64,000 nucleotides of DNA, from contig NZ_JAOVQN010000003.1 in the NCBI RefSeq assembly GCF_025673445.1, positions 62,001 to 126,000 of the forward strand, written 5' to 3'. A program made the translations under genes and the position numbers. This document shows positions 1 to 8,088 of this stretch, one piece after another. This DNA is from Ruegeria_B marisflavi. GTDB lineage: Bacteria; Pseudomonadota; Alphaproteobacteria; Rhodobacterales; Rhodobacteraceae. The notes beneath the pieces are model-generated. The model ran no database searches, was not told the DNA's origin, and saw only the letters and a program-made list of their open reading frames with translations. How positions within the stretch are numbered: the stretch's first letter is position 1; each line of letters starts with the position of its first letter.

Positions 1-2
1 GA

Positions 3-398
3 GAAACCGACCTCGACATCCTGTTGCAGAGCCTGTCGGCCCGGCTGGCGGAGGGGGTCTATGTTTTTGTCACGCTGGAGGACGGCGCGGTGCCTGCCGG
101 GCTGCACCCCCGGATGATGTTTCGCGAGGCCGAGGGCACAACGCTGATCCTTCTTAAATCCGAGGCCGAGGCGCAGGGGCTGGCGTTCGAATTTCCCTGC
201 CGGATGATCACGCTGGAGGTGCATTCCTCGCTGGCGGCGGTGGGGTTCATCGCGCGGATCGCCAGTGCGCTTGCGCGTCATGGCATGGGGGTGAACCCGG
301 TTTCGGGCTTTTATCACGATCACCTGTTCGTGCCCGAGGAACGCGCGGCGGACGCGATGCGCATCCTTTCGGACATCGCGCGCGGCGCGGGGGATTAG
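3..398 (+). CDS. ACT-domain protein (DUF2241/ACT_7-like), 5' partial
   Basis: The reading frame is open from the first bases of the window, so the true start lies upstream and only the last ~131 residues are present. The visible part resembles the small two-domain ACT proteins annotated as DUF2241/ACT_7: a first beta-rich half with a VFVTLEDG strand, and a C-terminal ACT fold seen in the LEVHSSLAAVGFIARIASALA stretch followed by GVNPVSGFYHDHLFV. ACT domains usually bind small ligands such as amino acids, but no ligand is known for this family. Nearly complete, since the family is about 130 residues long. Family assignment is by sequence resemblance only. Confidence 0.75.
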   Translation, partial: ETDLDILLQSLSARLAEGVYVFVTLEDGAVPAGLHPRMMFREAEGTTLILLKSEAEAQGLAFEFPCRMITLEVHSSLAAVGFIARIASALARHGMGVNPVSGFYHDHLFVPEERAADAMRILSDIARGAGD

Positions 399-539
399 CG
401 GCACGGCATCACGGGACGCGATGGGGCGGTCCACGTCTTTTCATGGGTGATGGGGGATTTGGCCTTGCGGCGGCGCTGCGCTTGCGCTTTGGCTGCGGGC
501 AAAATCCGGCCCTCGGGGGCCCTGTCGAGGCGTGCGCTC

Positions 540-1451
540 ATGAACAATGTCAACGGTATCCTTCTGGTCGTCGCCGCCATGGCGGCGTTTTCGATCGAGG
601 ACATGTTCATCAAGCAACTGTCCGCCACGGTGCCGATCGGTCAGATCCTGCTGGTGCTGGGCGTGTTCTGCGGCGCCACCTTCCTGATCATGGCGGTGGC
701 GACGCGGAAAAGGGTTTTCAGCCGGGCGGCCTGGTCGCCGCTTCTGCTGATCCGCGCCGCGACAGAGGCGGTGAGCGCGCTGACCTTTGCCACCGCGCTG
801 TCGCTGGTTGATCTTTCCACCGTGGCGGCGGTGTTCCAGGCGATGCCGCTGGTGGTGACGATGGGGGCGGCGCTGTTTCTGGGCGAGAAGGTGGGCTGGC
901 GCCGGTGGAGCGCGATCACCGTTGGTTTCATTGGTGTTCTGATGATCATTCGCCCCGGCATGGCCGGGTTCCAGCCCGCGCAACTGCTTATATTGGCCTC
1001 GGTCGTCAGCGTGGCGGCGCGCGACCTGATCACCCGGCGGATCGACGCGCATGTGGCCTCGGCCGTGGTATCGTTCCAGGCCTATCTGGCGCTGATCCTT
1101 GGGGGCGCGGGAATACTGGTGCTGTCGGGAACCGCGCCGGTGCCGGTGGCGCCGGGGCATTGGGTCCCCTACGCGGGCGCGATCCTGTTCGGGGTTCTGG
1201 GCTATTATGGCATCGTCACCGCGATGCGGGTCGGCGAGGCCTCGGTGGTGACACCGTTCCGGTATTCGCGGTTGCTGTTCTCGATCCTCGCCGGGATGCT
1301 GGTGTTCGGCGAACGGCCCGACTTGCTGACGTTGGCGGGCTCGGCGCTGATCATCGGGTCGGGGCTTTATACTTTCCTGCGCGAGCGGCGTCTGGCGCGC
1401 GCGATGGCGCGGGCCCGCGTTCCGGCGCGGCACGGTGCCGCTGTGGCGTGA
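540..1451 (+). CDS. DMT-superfamily (EamA) transporter
   Basis: A 303-residue polytopic inner-membrane protein with about ten hydrophobic segments in two repeated halves, as in EamA/RhaT-type drug/metabolite transporters. The first half carries the FLGEKVGWRRW motif and the second half the equivalent VFGERPDLLTL motif; both are typical of EamA repeats. Start chosen at ATG 540 (MNNVNGILLV), which begins directly before the first membrane helix; the frame stays open upstream to 447, but that extension is basic and not membrane-like. The substrate cannot be told from sequence; relatives export amino acids, purines or small metabolites. It stands alone, ending 146 bases before the enolase gene. 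Confidence 0.85.
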   Translation: MNNVNGILLVVAAMAAFSIEDMFIKQLSATVPIGQILLVLGVFCGATFLIMAVATRKRVFSRAAWSPLLLIRAATEAVSALTFATALSLVDLSTVAAVFQAMPLVVTMGAALFLGEKVGWRRWSAITVGFIGVLMIIRPGMAGFQPAQLLILASVVSVAARDLITRRIDAHVASAVVSFQAYLALILGGAGILVLSGTAPVPVAPGHWVPYAGAILFGVLGYYGIVTAMRVGEASVVTPFRYSRLLFSILAGMLVFGERPDLLTLAGSALIIGSGLYTFLRERRLARAMARARVPARHGAAVA

Positions 1452-1483
1452 ACCAGCGCCGCCTGTTGGCGCAAACAATGAAA

Positions 1484-1526
1484 TGTTAGCCCTAACCAGC
1501 GGTTTTTCTGCGTGTTAGCGGTAACG
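1484..1526. promoter_or_regulatory. Pair of LacI-family-type operator half-palindromes upstream of eno
   Basis: Two related 14-bp sites, TGTTAGCCCTAACC at 1484-1497 and TGTTAGCGGTAACG at 1513-1526, lie in the gap before enolase with starts 29 bp apart. Each is a near-perfect inverted repeat of the form GTTAGCNNTAAC, the consensus of many LacI-family repressors. The global carbon regulators CceR of Rhodobacter and PckR of Rhizobiales are known to use sites of this kind in front of central carbon genes. Binding here is inferred, not shown; the regulator itself is not in this window. Confidence 0.6.
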
Positions 1527-1597
1527 AGCGTGGTTTACTTTCACACGGCTGCTGCTATGAGGGCGGCAATCCAATTGCAGAGTCGGGGACCGATTTC

Positions 1598-2875
1598 ATG
1601 AGCACCATCATCGACATTCACGCGCGCGAGATCCTGGACAGCCGGGGCAACCCGACCGTCGAGGTGGACGTGATCCTGGAAGACGGCACCATGGGCCGCG
1701 CCGCCGTGCCCTCGGGCGCGTCGACCGGGGCCTATGAGGCGGTGGAGCGCCGCGATGGCGACAAGAGCCGCTACATGGGCAAGGGCGTGCTGGAGGCGGT
1801 GGCCGCCGTCAACGGCGAGATCGCCGAGGAACTGGTGGGTTTTGACGCGACCGAACAGGTCGCCATCGACGCCGCGATGATCGAACTGGACGGCACCGAG
1901 AACAAGAGCCGCCTGGGCGCCAACGCGATCCTCGGCGTGTCGCTGGCGGTGGCCAAGGCGGCCGCCGATTTCACCACCCAGCCGTTGTTCCGCTATGTCG
2001 GCGGTACTTCGGCGCGGGTGTTGCCGGTGCCGATGATGAACATCATCAACGGCGGCGAACACGCCGATAACCCGATCGACATCCAGGAATTCATGATCAT
2101 GCCGGTGGCGGCGGAAAACATCCGTGACGCGGTGCGTATGGGCGCCGAGGTGTTTCACACGCTGAAGAAGGAATTGTCGGCGGCGGGTCTGGCGACCGGT
2201 GTGGGCGACGAAGGCGGGTTTGCTCCGAACCTGTCGAGCACCCGCGACGCGTTGGACTTCATCCTGAAAGCCATCGAAAAGGCGGGCTACAAGCCCGGCG
2301 ACGAGATCCACCTGGCGCTGGATTGCGCCGCGACGGAATACTTCAAGGGCGGCAAATATGTGCTTGCCGGAGAAGGGAAAACCCTGTCGAGCGAAGAGAA
2401 CGTGGATTATCTGGCGGCACTGGTGGCCGACTATCCGATCATCTCGATCGAGGACGGCATGGCCGAGGATGACTGGGCCGGCTGGAAGGCGCTGACCGAC
2501 CGTCTGGGCGGCAAGGTGCAACTGGTGGGCGACGATCTGTTCGTGACCAACCCGGCGCGTCTGGCCGAGGGGATTGCCAAGGGCTGTGCCAACTCGATGC
2601 TGGTCAAGGTGAACCAGATCGGGTCGCTGACCGAGACGCTGAAGGCGGTCGATATGGCGCATCGCGCGCGCTACACCAACGTGATGAGCCACCGGTCGGG
2701 CGAGACCGAGGATGCCACCATTGCCGATCTGGCTGTGGCGACCAATTGCGGTCAGATCAAGACCGGTTCGCTGGCCCGCTCGGACCGGTTGGCCAAGTAC
2801 AACCAGTTGATCCGTATCGAGGAAGCGCTGGGGGAAGTGGCAGAATACGCCGGCCGCTCGATCCTGCGCGGCTGA
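1598..2875 (+). CDS. eno: Enolase
   Basis: Converts 2-phosphoglycerate to phosphoenolpyruvate in lower glycolysis and gluconeogenesis; cytoplasmic and Mg2+-dependent. 425 residues, the usual bacterial length, full from the N-terminal IIDIHAREILDSRGNPTVEV to the C-terminal RIEEALGEVAEYAGR. The enolase signature LVKVNQIGSLTET is intact, as are the metal ligand regions LALDCAATE, ISIEDGMAEDDW and LVGDDLFVTN. ATG 1598 is preceded by GGGGA about ten bases upstream. The upstream gap holds two LacI-type operator sites, suggesting control by carbon source. It is followed by tandem palindromes and a GC-rich repeat and appears to be transcribed alone. Confidence 0.98.
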   Translation: MSTIIDIHAREILDSRGNPTVEVDVILEDGTMGRAAVPSGASTGAYEAVERRDGDKSRYMGKGVLEAVAAVNGEIAEELVGFDATEQVAIDAAMIELDGTENKSRLGANAILGVSLAVAKAAADFTTQPLFRYVGGTSARVLPVPMMNIINGGEHADNPIDIQEFMIMPVAAENIRDAVRMGAEVFHTLKKELSAAGLATGVGDEGGFAPNLSSTRDALDFILKAIEKAGYKPGDEIHLALDCAATEYFKGGKYVLAGEGKTLSSEENVDYLAALVADYPIISIEDGMAEDDWAGWKALTDRLGGKVQLVGDDLFVTNPARLAEGIAKGCANSMLVKVNQIGSLTETLKAVDMAHRARYTNVMSHRSGETEDATIADLAVATNCGQIKTGSLARSDRLAKYNQLIRIEEALGEVAEYAGRSILRG

Positions 2876-2887
2876 TCGGGCGCGGGC

Positions 2888-2931
2888 AGAAAATCTGAGA
2901 TTTTCTGAGCACATTTTTTCACGAAAAAATG
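2888..2931. repeat. Two tandem perfect palindromes downstream of eno
   Basis: AGAAAATCTGAGATTTTCT (2888-2906; 8-nt arms, 3-nt loop) is followed five bases later by CATTTTTTCACGAAAAAATG (2912-2931; 9-nt arms, 2-nt loop). Both can form tight hairpins on either strand and lie between the convergent ends of eno and the 3005-3301 gene. They may act as a bidirectional end-of-transcript or RNA-stabilising element. A similar array follows the MttB-family gene at 15227-15293. Confidence 0.7.
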
Positions 2932-2995
2932 CGGGGGCGCTGCCCCCACCGCCCTTTGGGCGGCTCCCCCGGAGTATTGCCCACCAGAAAGAAGC
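2931..2995 (-). repeat. GC-rich gene-3'-end repeat, copy A
   Basis: Contains GGGGGCGCTGCCCCC, a GCCC-TTT-GGGC hairpin and CTCCCCCGGAGTATTGC, then a purine-rich stretch leading to the stop codon of the minus-strand gene at 3005. The same order of blocks recurs at 5926-5983 and 31819-31880, with a decayed form at 16194-16224. In every case the element directly follows the stop codon of a minus-strand gene, so it is annotated on that strand. Confidence 0.6.
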
Positions 2996-3004
2996 GCGAC
3001 CCTT

Positions 3005-3301
3005 TCAGTCGGCCACGAAACTGTAGTGCCGGATTGTCCGGGATTCGACCAGTTCGGCCTCGGCAGGGTCGATATGCGGGCTCTGATAATCTTCGCCGAC
3101 AAAGGCCTTGAGCGCGTCGAGATCCCGCCAGATCATCACGAAGCTGAAGTCGCGCGGAGTATCGGGGCGCGGCGCACCGGGTAGAACCTGGACGATTCCC
3201 TCGGTGCCTTTCATCAGCGGGATCGCGGTGCTGTGGAAGAATTCGGCGAACTCGGCTTCCTTGCCCGGTCGGGTCGTGACCTGAAAGATGCGCATGATCA
3301 T
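3005..3301 (-). CDS. Small dimeric alpha/beta-barrel protein (antibiotic biosynthesis monooxygenase-like)
   Basis: A 98-residue cytoplasmic protein whose pattern (MRIFQVTTRPGKEAEFAEFF, then FSFVMIWRDLDALKAFVG, then a terminal strand RTIRHYSFV) matches the ferredoxin-like fold of ABM/dimeric alpha-beta-barrel proteins. Members include small monooxygenases, EthD-like proteins and many of unknown role, so no reaction is assigned. ATG 3301 has a good ribosome-binding site (AGGAGGA) upstream; a second ATG two codons in is also possible. Convergent with eno; a GC-rich repeat follows its stop codon. Confidence 0.7.
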   Translation of the reverse strand: MIMRIFQVTTRPGKEAEFAEFFHSTAIPLMKGTEGIVQVLPGAPRPDTPRDFSFVMIWRDLDALKAFVGEDYQSPHIDPAEAELVESRTIRHYSFVAD

Positions 3302-3408
3302 GGCGGTGTCCTCCTGGTTCGGGGCGGGACGGGTCCGTAACGCGGCATTGCAATCCGCCCGCCGCTATGCGCCCATTGTAGCACAGTGGGGGCAAGGGAG
3401 GCTGGGGC

Positions 3409-4125
3409 ATGGTCGAGGCGCTGATTTTCGATGTGTTCGGGACATGCGTGGACTGGCGCGCGTCTGTCGCGCGCGAGGTGGCGGCGGTCTTGCCTGAGGT
3501 CGATGCCGAGGCCTTTGCCACGGCCTGGCGGGGGGAGTATGATCCGGCGATGGCGCGTATTCGCGAGGGCGCGCGGGGCTATGTGCCGCTCGATGATCTG
3601 CATCTAGAGAACCTCGACACAGTGGCGCGGGCCTTTGGTGTTCGGGTGCCGGACCGGTTGGCGCTGAATGCCGCCTGGGAGCGGTTGGATCCCTGGCCGG
3701 ATGTGATCCAGGGATTGGCGGCGTTGAAGAGGCTGGCGATGATCGCGCCATGTTCCAACGGGTCGATTGCCTTGATGACCCGTCTGGCTCGGCATGCTGG
3801 GCTGCCTTGGGACTGCATTCTGGGGGCAGATCTGGCGCGCGGATACAAGCCGCAGCCAGAGGTCTATCTGGCCTCTTGCGCGGCGCTGCGACTGCCACCC
3901 GAGGCGGTGATGATGGTGGCCGCGCATAACTCGGATCTGGCCGCTGCGCGCGCGGTTGGGTTACGAACAGGTTTCGTGGCCCGACCTCGGGAGCATGGGC
4001 CAGGGCAGGTGCAGGATCTGCGTCCAGAGAGTGATTGGGACGTGATAGCCGAGGATTTTGCTGATCTGGCGGCGCAGATTCTGGTTCTCCGATCCAGGGG
4101 CGAGGTCAGCTGCGCAGGCGCTTGA
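3409..4125 (+). CDS. Haloacid dehalogenase type II-like HAD hydrolase
   Basis: A 238-residue HAD-superfamily hydrolase. Motif I is FDVFGTCVDWR near the N-terminus (nucleophile Asp8), motif II is in CSNGS, motif III lysine is in YKPQPEVY, and the acidic motif IV region is MMVAAHNSDLAAARAVGLRTGFV. FDVFGT followed by VDWR is typical of type II 2-haloacid dehalogenases, which hydrolyse L-2-haloacids to 2-hydroxyacids; related proteins act on phosphate esters, so the substrate is unproven. Its last 20 bases overlap the end of the convergent gene 4106-4372. Confidence 0.8.
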   Translation: MVEALIFDVFGTCVDWRASVAREVAAVLPEVDAEAFATAWRGEYDPAMARIREGARGYVPLDDLHLENLDTVARAFGVRVPDRLALNAAWERLDPWPDVIQGLAALKRLAMIAPCSNGSIALMTRLARHAGLPWDCILGADLARGYKPQPEVYLASCAALRLPPEAVMMVAAHNSDLAAARAVGLRTGFVARPREHGPGQVQDLRPESDWDVIAEDFADLAAQILVLRSRGEVSCAGA

Positions 4126-4372
4126 AGACCAGACCTACCACCACCTGAACTAACAGACCGGCGATGCCTCCGCCCACCAGGTTGCTGGTGAGCGCGCTCA
4201 GATTGACGCTGCCGGCTCCCATCAGCCCGCCCAGGATCTGACCACCGCCAAGACCGCCTATGGCTCCGGCGACGGCATTGCCGATACCGCCCATATCTGC
4301 CTGACGCATCAACTTACCGCCGCCAGTACCGCCAAGAGCGCCGCCCAGAACCTGTGCAATGAGCTGTTCCAT
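4106..4372 (-). CDS. Glycine-rich small membrane-associated protein, unknown function
   Basis: 88 residues, strikingly rich in glycine (GGALGGTGGG, GAIGGLGGGQILGGLMGAG), with a hydrophobic C-terminal segment (GIAGLLVQVVVGLVF) ending in KRLRS. This looks like a small membrane-inserted protein; the same type of short Gly-rich protein is annotated as hypothetical in related genomes. An AGGGAAAA sequence precedes the ATG. The 3' end overlaps the convergent HAD gene by 20 bases. No function can be assigned. Confidence 0.6.
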   Translation of the reverse strand: MEQLIAQVLGGALGGTGGGKLMRQADMGGIGNAVAGAIGGLGGGQILGGLMGAGSVNLSALTSNLVGGGIAGLLVQVVVGLVFKRLRS

Positions 4373-4472
4373 GATGTTTTCCCTGTTCGCGAGCTACGTT
4401 AAAGCGGTCAGCGTAGCGTCGTCACGGCCAGGCGGTCAGGGGAAAAAACGTTTTGAGGTCGCAGAGTGCGTC

Positions 4473-4922
4473 TCAAAGGCGCTTGCTCATCAGCATGAAG
4501 TCGGGGCGTGGTTCGAAACGGGCGCGGGAATAGAGGCTTTGTGCGCGTTCGTTTTGGTGCCCGACTTCGAGATGCAGCGCCTTCATGCCCGCTGCGGCCA
4601 GCGCCTTGGGCAGTTCTGTGAGAACCTCGCTGGCGATGCCGCGGCCGCGCACGGCGGGACGCAGCCAGATTTCGTCGATGTACCCTTCGAGCCCGCCGAA
4701 TTCGATAGACCAGCCAAAGGTGACGATGACATAGCCGAGCGGGGCGCGGGCCGGGCCGATCAGGTAGGCGCAGCCATGCGGGATACCGTCAAGCAGCGGA
4801 CGCAAGGCATCGCGGCGCGCCTCGTCGGTCCCTTGCAGACCGGCTTCGGTATGAGAGGCCGAGACCATAGCCGCGATCCGGTCGAGATCGTCCAGGCGAG
4901 CGAGATGCAAGGCGGCGGTCAT
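4473..4922 (-). CDS. GNAT-family N-acetyltransferase
   Basis: 149 residues with the GNAT fold: the acetyl-CoA-binding loop is in IDEIWLRPAVRGRGIASEVLTEL (R/Q-x-x-G-x-G/A type) and the C-terminal region HLEVGHQNERAQSLYSRARFEP is the usual motif B. The start at 4922 overlaps the TGA of the upstream nucleoside hydrolase gene (ATGA), which fixes the start and suggests translational coupling. The acceptor substrate is unknown; pairing with a nucleoside hydrolase does not point to a specific one. Confidence 0.85.
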   Translation of the reverse strand: MTAALHLARLDDLDRIAAMVSASHTEAGLQGTDEARRDALRPLLDGIPHGCAYLIGPARAPLGYVIVTFGWSIEFGGLEGYIDEIWLRPAVRGRGIASEVLTELPKALAAAGMKALHLEVGHQNERAQSLYSRARFEPRPDFMLMSKRL

Positions 4923-5860
4923 AGCCGGGCCAGCCGTTCGGTGAGGAGCGCAAAAAAGCCGTCGGCATCGATGTCGCCGATGAAGAGCGCGTTGGGCGCG
5001 CGGTCGGTGACCCGCCACCAGTCGGCGACGGTCATGCCGAGGGTCAGGTCCGAGGTGGTCTCGACCGCGACATTGATGTGACGACCGGAGAACAGATCGG
5101 GGTTGAGCAGATAGGCGGTGACGCAAGGGTCGTGCAGGGGGGCGCCTTCGGAGCCGTATTTCTCCTTGTCGAAGCGCTCGAAGAAATCGGTCATCTGGGC
5201 GACCGCAATGCCGACAGGGGTGCGGAGGGCGCGGAAGGCGTCGTTGCGCGCCTTGGTGACCAGCGCCTTGTGGGTGACATCGAGCGGCATGATCACGATG
5301 GGTGCACCGGATTTGAACACGATATCAGCTGCTTCAGGGTCGACGTAAATGTTGAATTCGGCGGCGGGGGTGATGTTGCCCACCTCGAAATAGGCGCCGC
5401 CCATCAGCACGATTTCCTGCACGCGGGAGACGATGTCGGGCGCGCGGGTGAAGGCGGTGGCGATATTGGTCAGCGGTCCCAGCGGGCAGAGCGTCACCGT
5501 GCCCGGCGCCTGGGCGCGCAGGGTGTCGATGATGAAATCGACGGCATGCGCCTCTTGCAGCGGCATCACCGGATCGGGCAGGTCGGGGCCGTCGAGCCCG
5601 GTCTTGCCATGCACATGTTCGGCGGTGACCAGTTTGCGCCCGATGGGTGCGTCGCACCCGGCATGGACCGGTACATCGGGCCGACCGGCCAGTTCGCAGA
5701 CGATGCGGGCGTTTTTCGCGGTCAGCGGTAGCGGCACGTTGCCGGCGACGGCGGTGATGCCCAGCACCTCGATCTCGTCGGGGCTGGCCAGCGCCAGCAG
5801 GATGGCGACGGCGTCATCCTGGCCGGGGTCGGTGTCGATGATGATCTTGCGGGGGGGCAT
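4919..5860 (-). CDS. Nucleoside hydrolase (inosine/uridine-preferring family)
   Basis: 313 residues. Cleaves the N-glycosidic bond of ribonucleosides to free base and ribose, in purine/pyrimidine salvage. The calcium-binding DTDPGQDD motif lies at residues 9-16 and the family's other conserved stretches are present: VHGKTGLDG, LCPLGPLTNIATA, IVLMGGAY, AEFNIYVDPEAA (active-site Asn/Asp region) and the C-terminal HDPCVTAYLL with the catalytic-site His/Asp. Base preference cannot be predicted. It is the first gene of a two-gene unit with the GNAT gene. A GC-rich repeat separates it from mazG upstream on the same strand. Confidence 0.93.
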   Translation of the reverse strand: MPPRKIIIDTDPGQDDAVAILLALASPDEIEVLGITAVAGNVPLPLTAKNARIVCELAGRPDVPVHAGCDAPIGRKLVTAEHVHGKTGLDGPDLPDPVMPLQEAHAVDFIIDTLRAQAPGTVTLCPLGPLTNIATAFTRAPDIVSRVQEIVLMGGAYFEVGNITPAAEFNIYVDPEAADIVFKSGAPIVIMPLDVTHKALVTKARNDAFRALRTPVGIAVAQMTDFFERFDKEKYGSEGAPLHDPCVTAYLLNPDLFSGRHINVAVETTSDLTLGMTVADWWRVTDRAPNALFIGDIDADGFFALLTERLARL

Positions 5861-5925
5861 GGGCGTCTCCGGTCGTGTCGGGGTCAGTGGTGACAGGTGC
5901 GGGGGTGTCTGTCCAGAGGCAGGCA

Positions 5926-5983
5926 GGGGGCGCTGCCCCCGCGCCTGGCGGCGCTCCCCCGGAGTATTTGCGGCGGAATGAAG
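5926..5983 (-). repeat. GC-rich gene-3'-end repeat, copy B
   Basis: GGGGGCGCTGCCCCC, then GGCGGCGCTCCCCCGGAGTATTTGC and GGCGGAATGAAG, leading to the mazG stop codon at 5986. Same block order as copies A (2931) and D (31819). The GGGGGCGCTGCCCCC part is a self-complementary stem and could terminate or stabilise the mazG transcript. Confidence 0.6.
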
Positions 5984-5985
5984 GG

Positions 5986-6807
5986 TCAGGGACGGGTTTT
6001 TTCCTGCGCCTTGACCTGATTCCAGAGCGCGTCCATCTCGTCCAGCGTGCTGTCCTCGGGGGTCTTGCCCCGTGTCGCCAGCCGTGCCTCGATCTGGGCG
6101 AAACGACGGGTGAACTTGGCATTGGTGCGGCGCAAGGCGGCTTCGGGCTCAACGCCGAGGTGGCGGCCGAGATTGACAAGGACAAAGAGAAGGTCGCCGA
6201 ATTCATCCTCGATGGCATCCGCATCGAGACTGTCGCGCGCCTCGACCAGTTCGCGGGTCTCTTCGGCGATCTTGTCGAGCACCGGGCCCACATCGCCCCA
6301 GTCGAAGCCGACACGGGCGGCGCGTTTTTGCAGCTTGTAGGCGCGCAGGAGGGCGGGCAGGCCGAGGGCCACCCCGTCAAGCGCACCCTGCTGCGCCTTC
6401 TTTGCCCGCTCAGTGGCCTTGATTGCCTCCCAGTCGCGGGTCTGCTGTTCGGCGGACTTGTCGCGCGTCTCGTCTCCGAACACGTGCGGGTGGCGGTCGA
6501 CCATCTTGTCGGACATGGTGCGTACCACGTCCTGAAAGGTGAAATGCCCCGCCTCGGCGGCCATCTGGGCGTGAAAGACGGACTGGAACAGCAGATCGCC
6601 CAACTCGCCCTTGAGCTCGTCCCAAGCACCGCGCTCGATCGCGTCTGCGACTTCATAAGCCTCTTCGATCGTGTAGGGGGCGATGGTGGCGAAGTCCTGT
6701 TCGATGTCCCACGGGCAGCCGGTTTCGGGATCGCGCAGGCGGCGCATGATCTCCAGCAGGCGCTCGATTCCGGCTGTCTGGTCGTGGATCAGCGTGTCAT
6801 CGGGCAT
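5986..6807 (-). CDS. mazG: Nucleoside triphosphate pyrophosphohydrolase MazG
   Basis: Hydrolyses (d)NTPs to NMP and pyrophosphate, a house-cleaning activity. 273 residues with two MazG domains: the N-terminal one contains CPWDIEQDF, TIEEAYEVADAI and the ELGDLLFQSVFHA metal motif; the C-terminal one has EETRELVEA with EDEFGDLLFVLVNLGRHL. GCPWD-x-x-Q/E at residues 30-38 is diagnostic of the two-domain form. Start chosen at ATG 6807 (MPDDTLIHDQ); the frame stays open far upstream only because it mirrors the divergent M20 gene. Divergent from the amidohydrolase gene with 66 bases between starts. Confidence 0.95.
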   Translation of the reverse strand: MPDDTLIHDQTAGIERLLEIMRRLRDPETGCPWDIEQDFATIAPYTIEEAYEVADAIERGAWDELKGELGDLLFQSVFHAQMAAEAGHFTFQDVVRTMSDKMVDRHPHVFGDETRDKSAEQQTRDWEAIKATERAKKAQQGALDGVALGLPALLRAYKLQKRAARVGFDWGDVGPVLDKIAEETRELVEARDSLDADAIEDEFGDLLFVLVNLGRHLGVEPEAALRRTNAKFTRRFAQIEARLATRGKTPEDSTLDEMDALWNQVKAQEKTRP

Positions 6808-6873
6808 TGCGGCGGTCCTCGTTCCTGTGTCAGATGCATCCATCCCGCAGCAAGGCCCCGGAGTCCAGACCTC

Positions 6874-8037
6874 ATGCCCGTCATCAACCGCATCGCCGAT
6901 TTCGCAGCCGATATGGCCACGTGGCGCCAGCATCTTCACACCATCCCGGAGTTGGAGTTCGAGTGCCATCAGACGGCGGCCTTTGTCGCCGAGCGGCTGC
7001 GCGAATTCGGGGTGGACGAGCTGCACGAGGGCATTGCCAAGACCGGCATCGTGGCGATCATCAGCGGGCAGGGCGATGGGCCGACCATCGGGCTGCGCGC
7101 GGATATGGATGCGTTGCCGATCCCCGAGGAGACGGGGGTATCCTATGCCTCCACCAACCCGGGCAAGATGCATGCCTGCGGCCATGACGGGCATACCACC
7201 ATGCTGTTGGGAGCGGCGCGATATCTGGCCGAGACGCGGAATTTCAGCGGCCGGGTGGCGCTGATCTTTCAGCCCGCCGAGGAAGAGGGTGGCGGCGCCG
7301 ATGCAATGGTGCGCGAGGGCATCCTCGAGCGGTTCGATATCGGCGAGGTCTATGCGCTGCACAATGCGCCGGGCCATGCCGAAGGCGCATTCTATACCAC
7401 GCCCGGACCGCTGATGGCGGCGGTGGATTCGTTCGAGATCCATATCCAGGGGCGTGGTGGCCATGGCGCCATGCCGCATGAGACGATCGACCCGGTGATG
7501 GCGGCCTGCGGTATCGCACAGGCGATCCAGACCATCGTCAGCCGCAACCACTATGCGTTGGACGATCTGGTGGTCTCGGTCACCCAGATCCATACCGGCA
7601 CCGTGAACAACGTCATTCCCGACACCGCCTATCTGAACGGTACGGTGCGGACCTTTGATCCGGCGGTGCAGCAGATGGTGATGCGCCGCATGAAGGAGAT
7701 CGTGGCGGGGCAGGCGGCCTCTTATGGGGTGACGGCCGAGCTGGATTACCAGGTGGGCTATCCCGCCACCATCAACGATGCCGCCAAGACCGCGTTTGCC
7801 GTCGAGGTGGCGCGCGAGGTGTCGGGCGCGACCAATGTGGTGGCCGATGGCGGGCGCGAGATGGGGGCCGAGGATTTCAGCTATATGCTCGAAAAACGGC
7901 CCGGTTCCTATCTGTTCATCGGCCAGGGCGAGGGCGCCGGGCTGCACCATCCGAAATACAATTTCAACGACGAGATCGCGCCGGTGGGGGCGTCCTTTTT
8001 TGCGAGGATCGTGGAGAAGGCACAGCCGGTGGCTTGA
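6874..8037 (+). CDS. M20D-family amidohydrolase (hippurate hydrolase/IAA-amino acid hydrolase-like)
   Basis: 387-residue cytoplasmic metalloenzyme that removes acyl groups from N-acyl amino acids. Family blocks are intact: HTIPELEFECHQTAAFV, LRADMDALPIPEETG, the metal-binding HACGHDGHTTMLLGAA, PAEEEGGGADAMV, the dimerisation-domain GRGGHGAMPHETIDPV, and the C-terminal GAEDFSYML and LHHPKYNFND with the last ligand His. ATG 6874 chosen because the protein then starts at the usual MPVINRIADF. Only 51 bases separate it from two ureohydrolase genes on the same strand, so all three may be co-transcribed. True substrate unknown. Confidence 0.9.
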   Translation: MPVINRIADFAADMATWRQHLHTIPELEFECHQTAAFVAERLREFGVDELHEGIAKTGIVAIISGQGDGPTIGLRADMDALPIPEETGVSYASTNPGKMHACGHDGHTTMLLGAARYLAETRNFSGRVALIFQPAEEEGGGADAMVREGILERFDIGEVYALHNAPGHAEGAFYTTPGPLMAAVDSFEIHIQGRGGHGAMPHETIDPVMAACGIAQAIQTIVSRNHYALDDLVVSVTQIHTGTVNNVIPDTAYLNGTVRTFDPAVQQMVMRRMKEIVAGQAASYGVTAELDYQVGYPATINDAAKTAFAVEVAREVSGATNVVADGGREMGAEDFSYMLEKRPGSYLFIGQGEGAGLHHPKYNFNDEIAPVGASFFARIVEKAQPVA

Positions 8038-8088
8038 CGTTGACGCGCGTCGCCAACCCGCCGGGAACCCAAGGAGGAGCAAGAAAAA

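Noticed and set aside
441..1478. Long minus-strand open frame opposite the DMT transporter gene
   Set aside because: It is the antisense shadow of a clear membrane-transporter gene; its translation is Arg/His/Gln-rich low-complexity typical of the reverse frame of GC-rich genes.
1541..2914. 457-codon open frame antisense to enolase
   Set aside because: The plus strand encodes complete enolase; the reverse translation has no family resemblance and biased Arg/His composition.
5875..6873. N-terminal extension of the M20 amidohydrolase frame
   Set aside because: The extension only mirrors mazG on the other strand; family members start at MPVINRIADF (6874).
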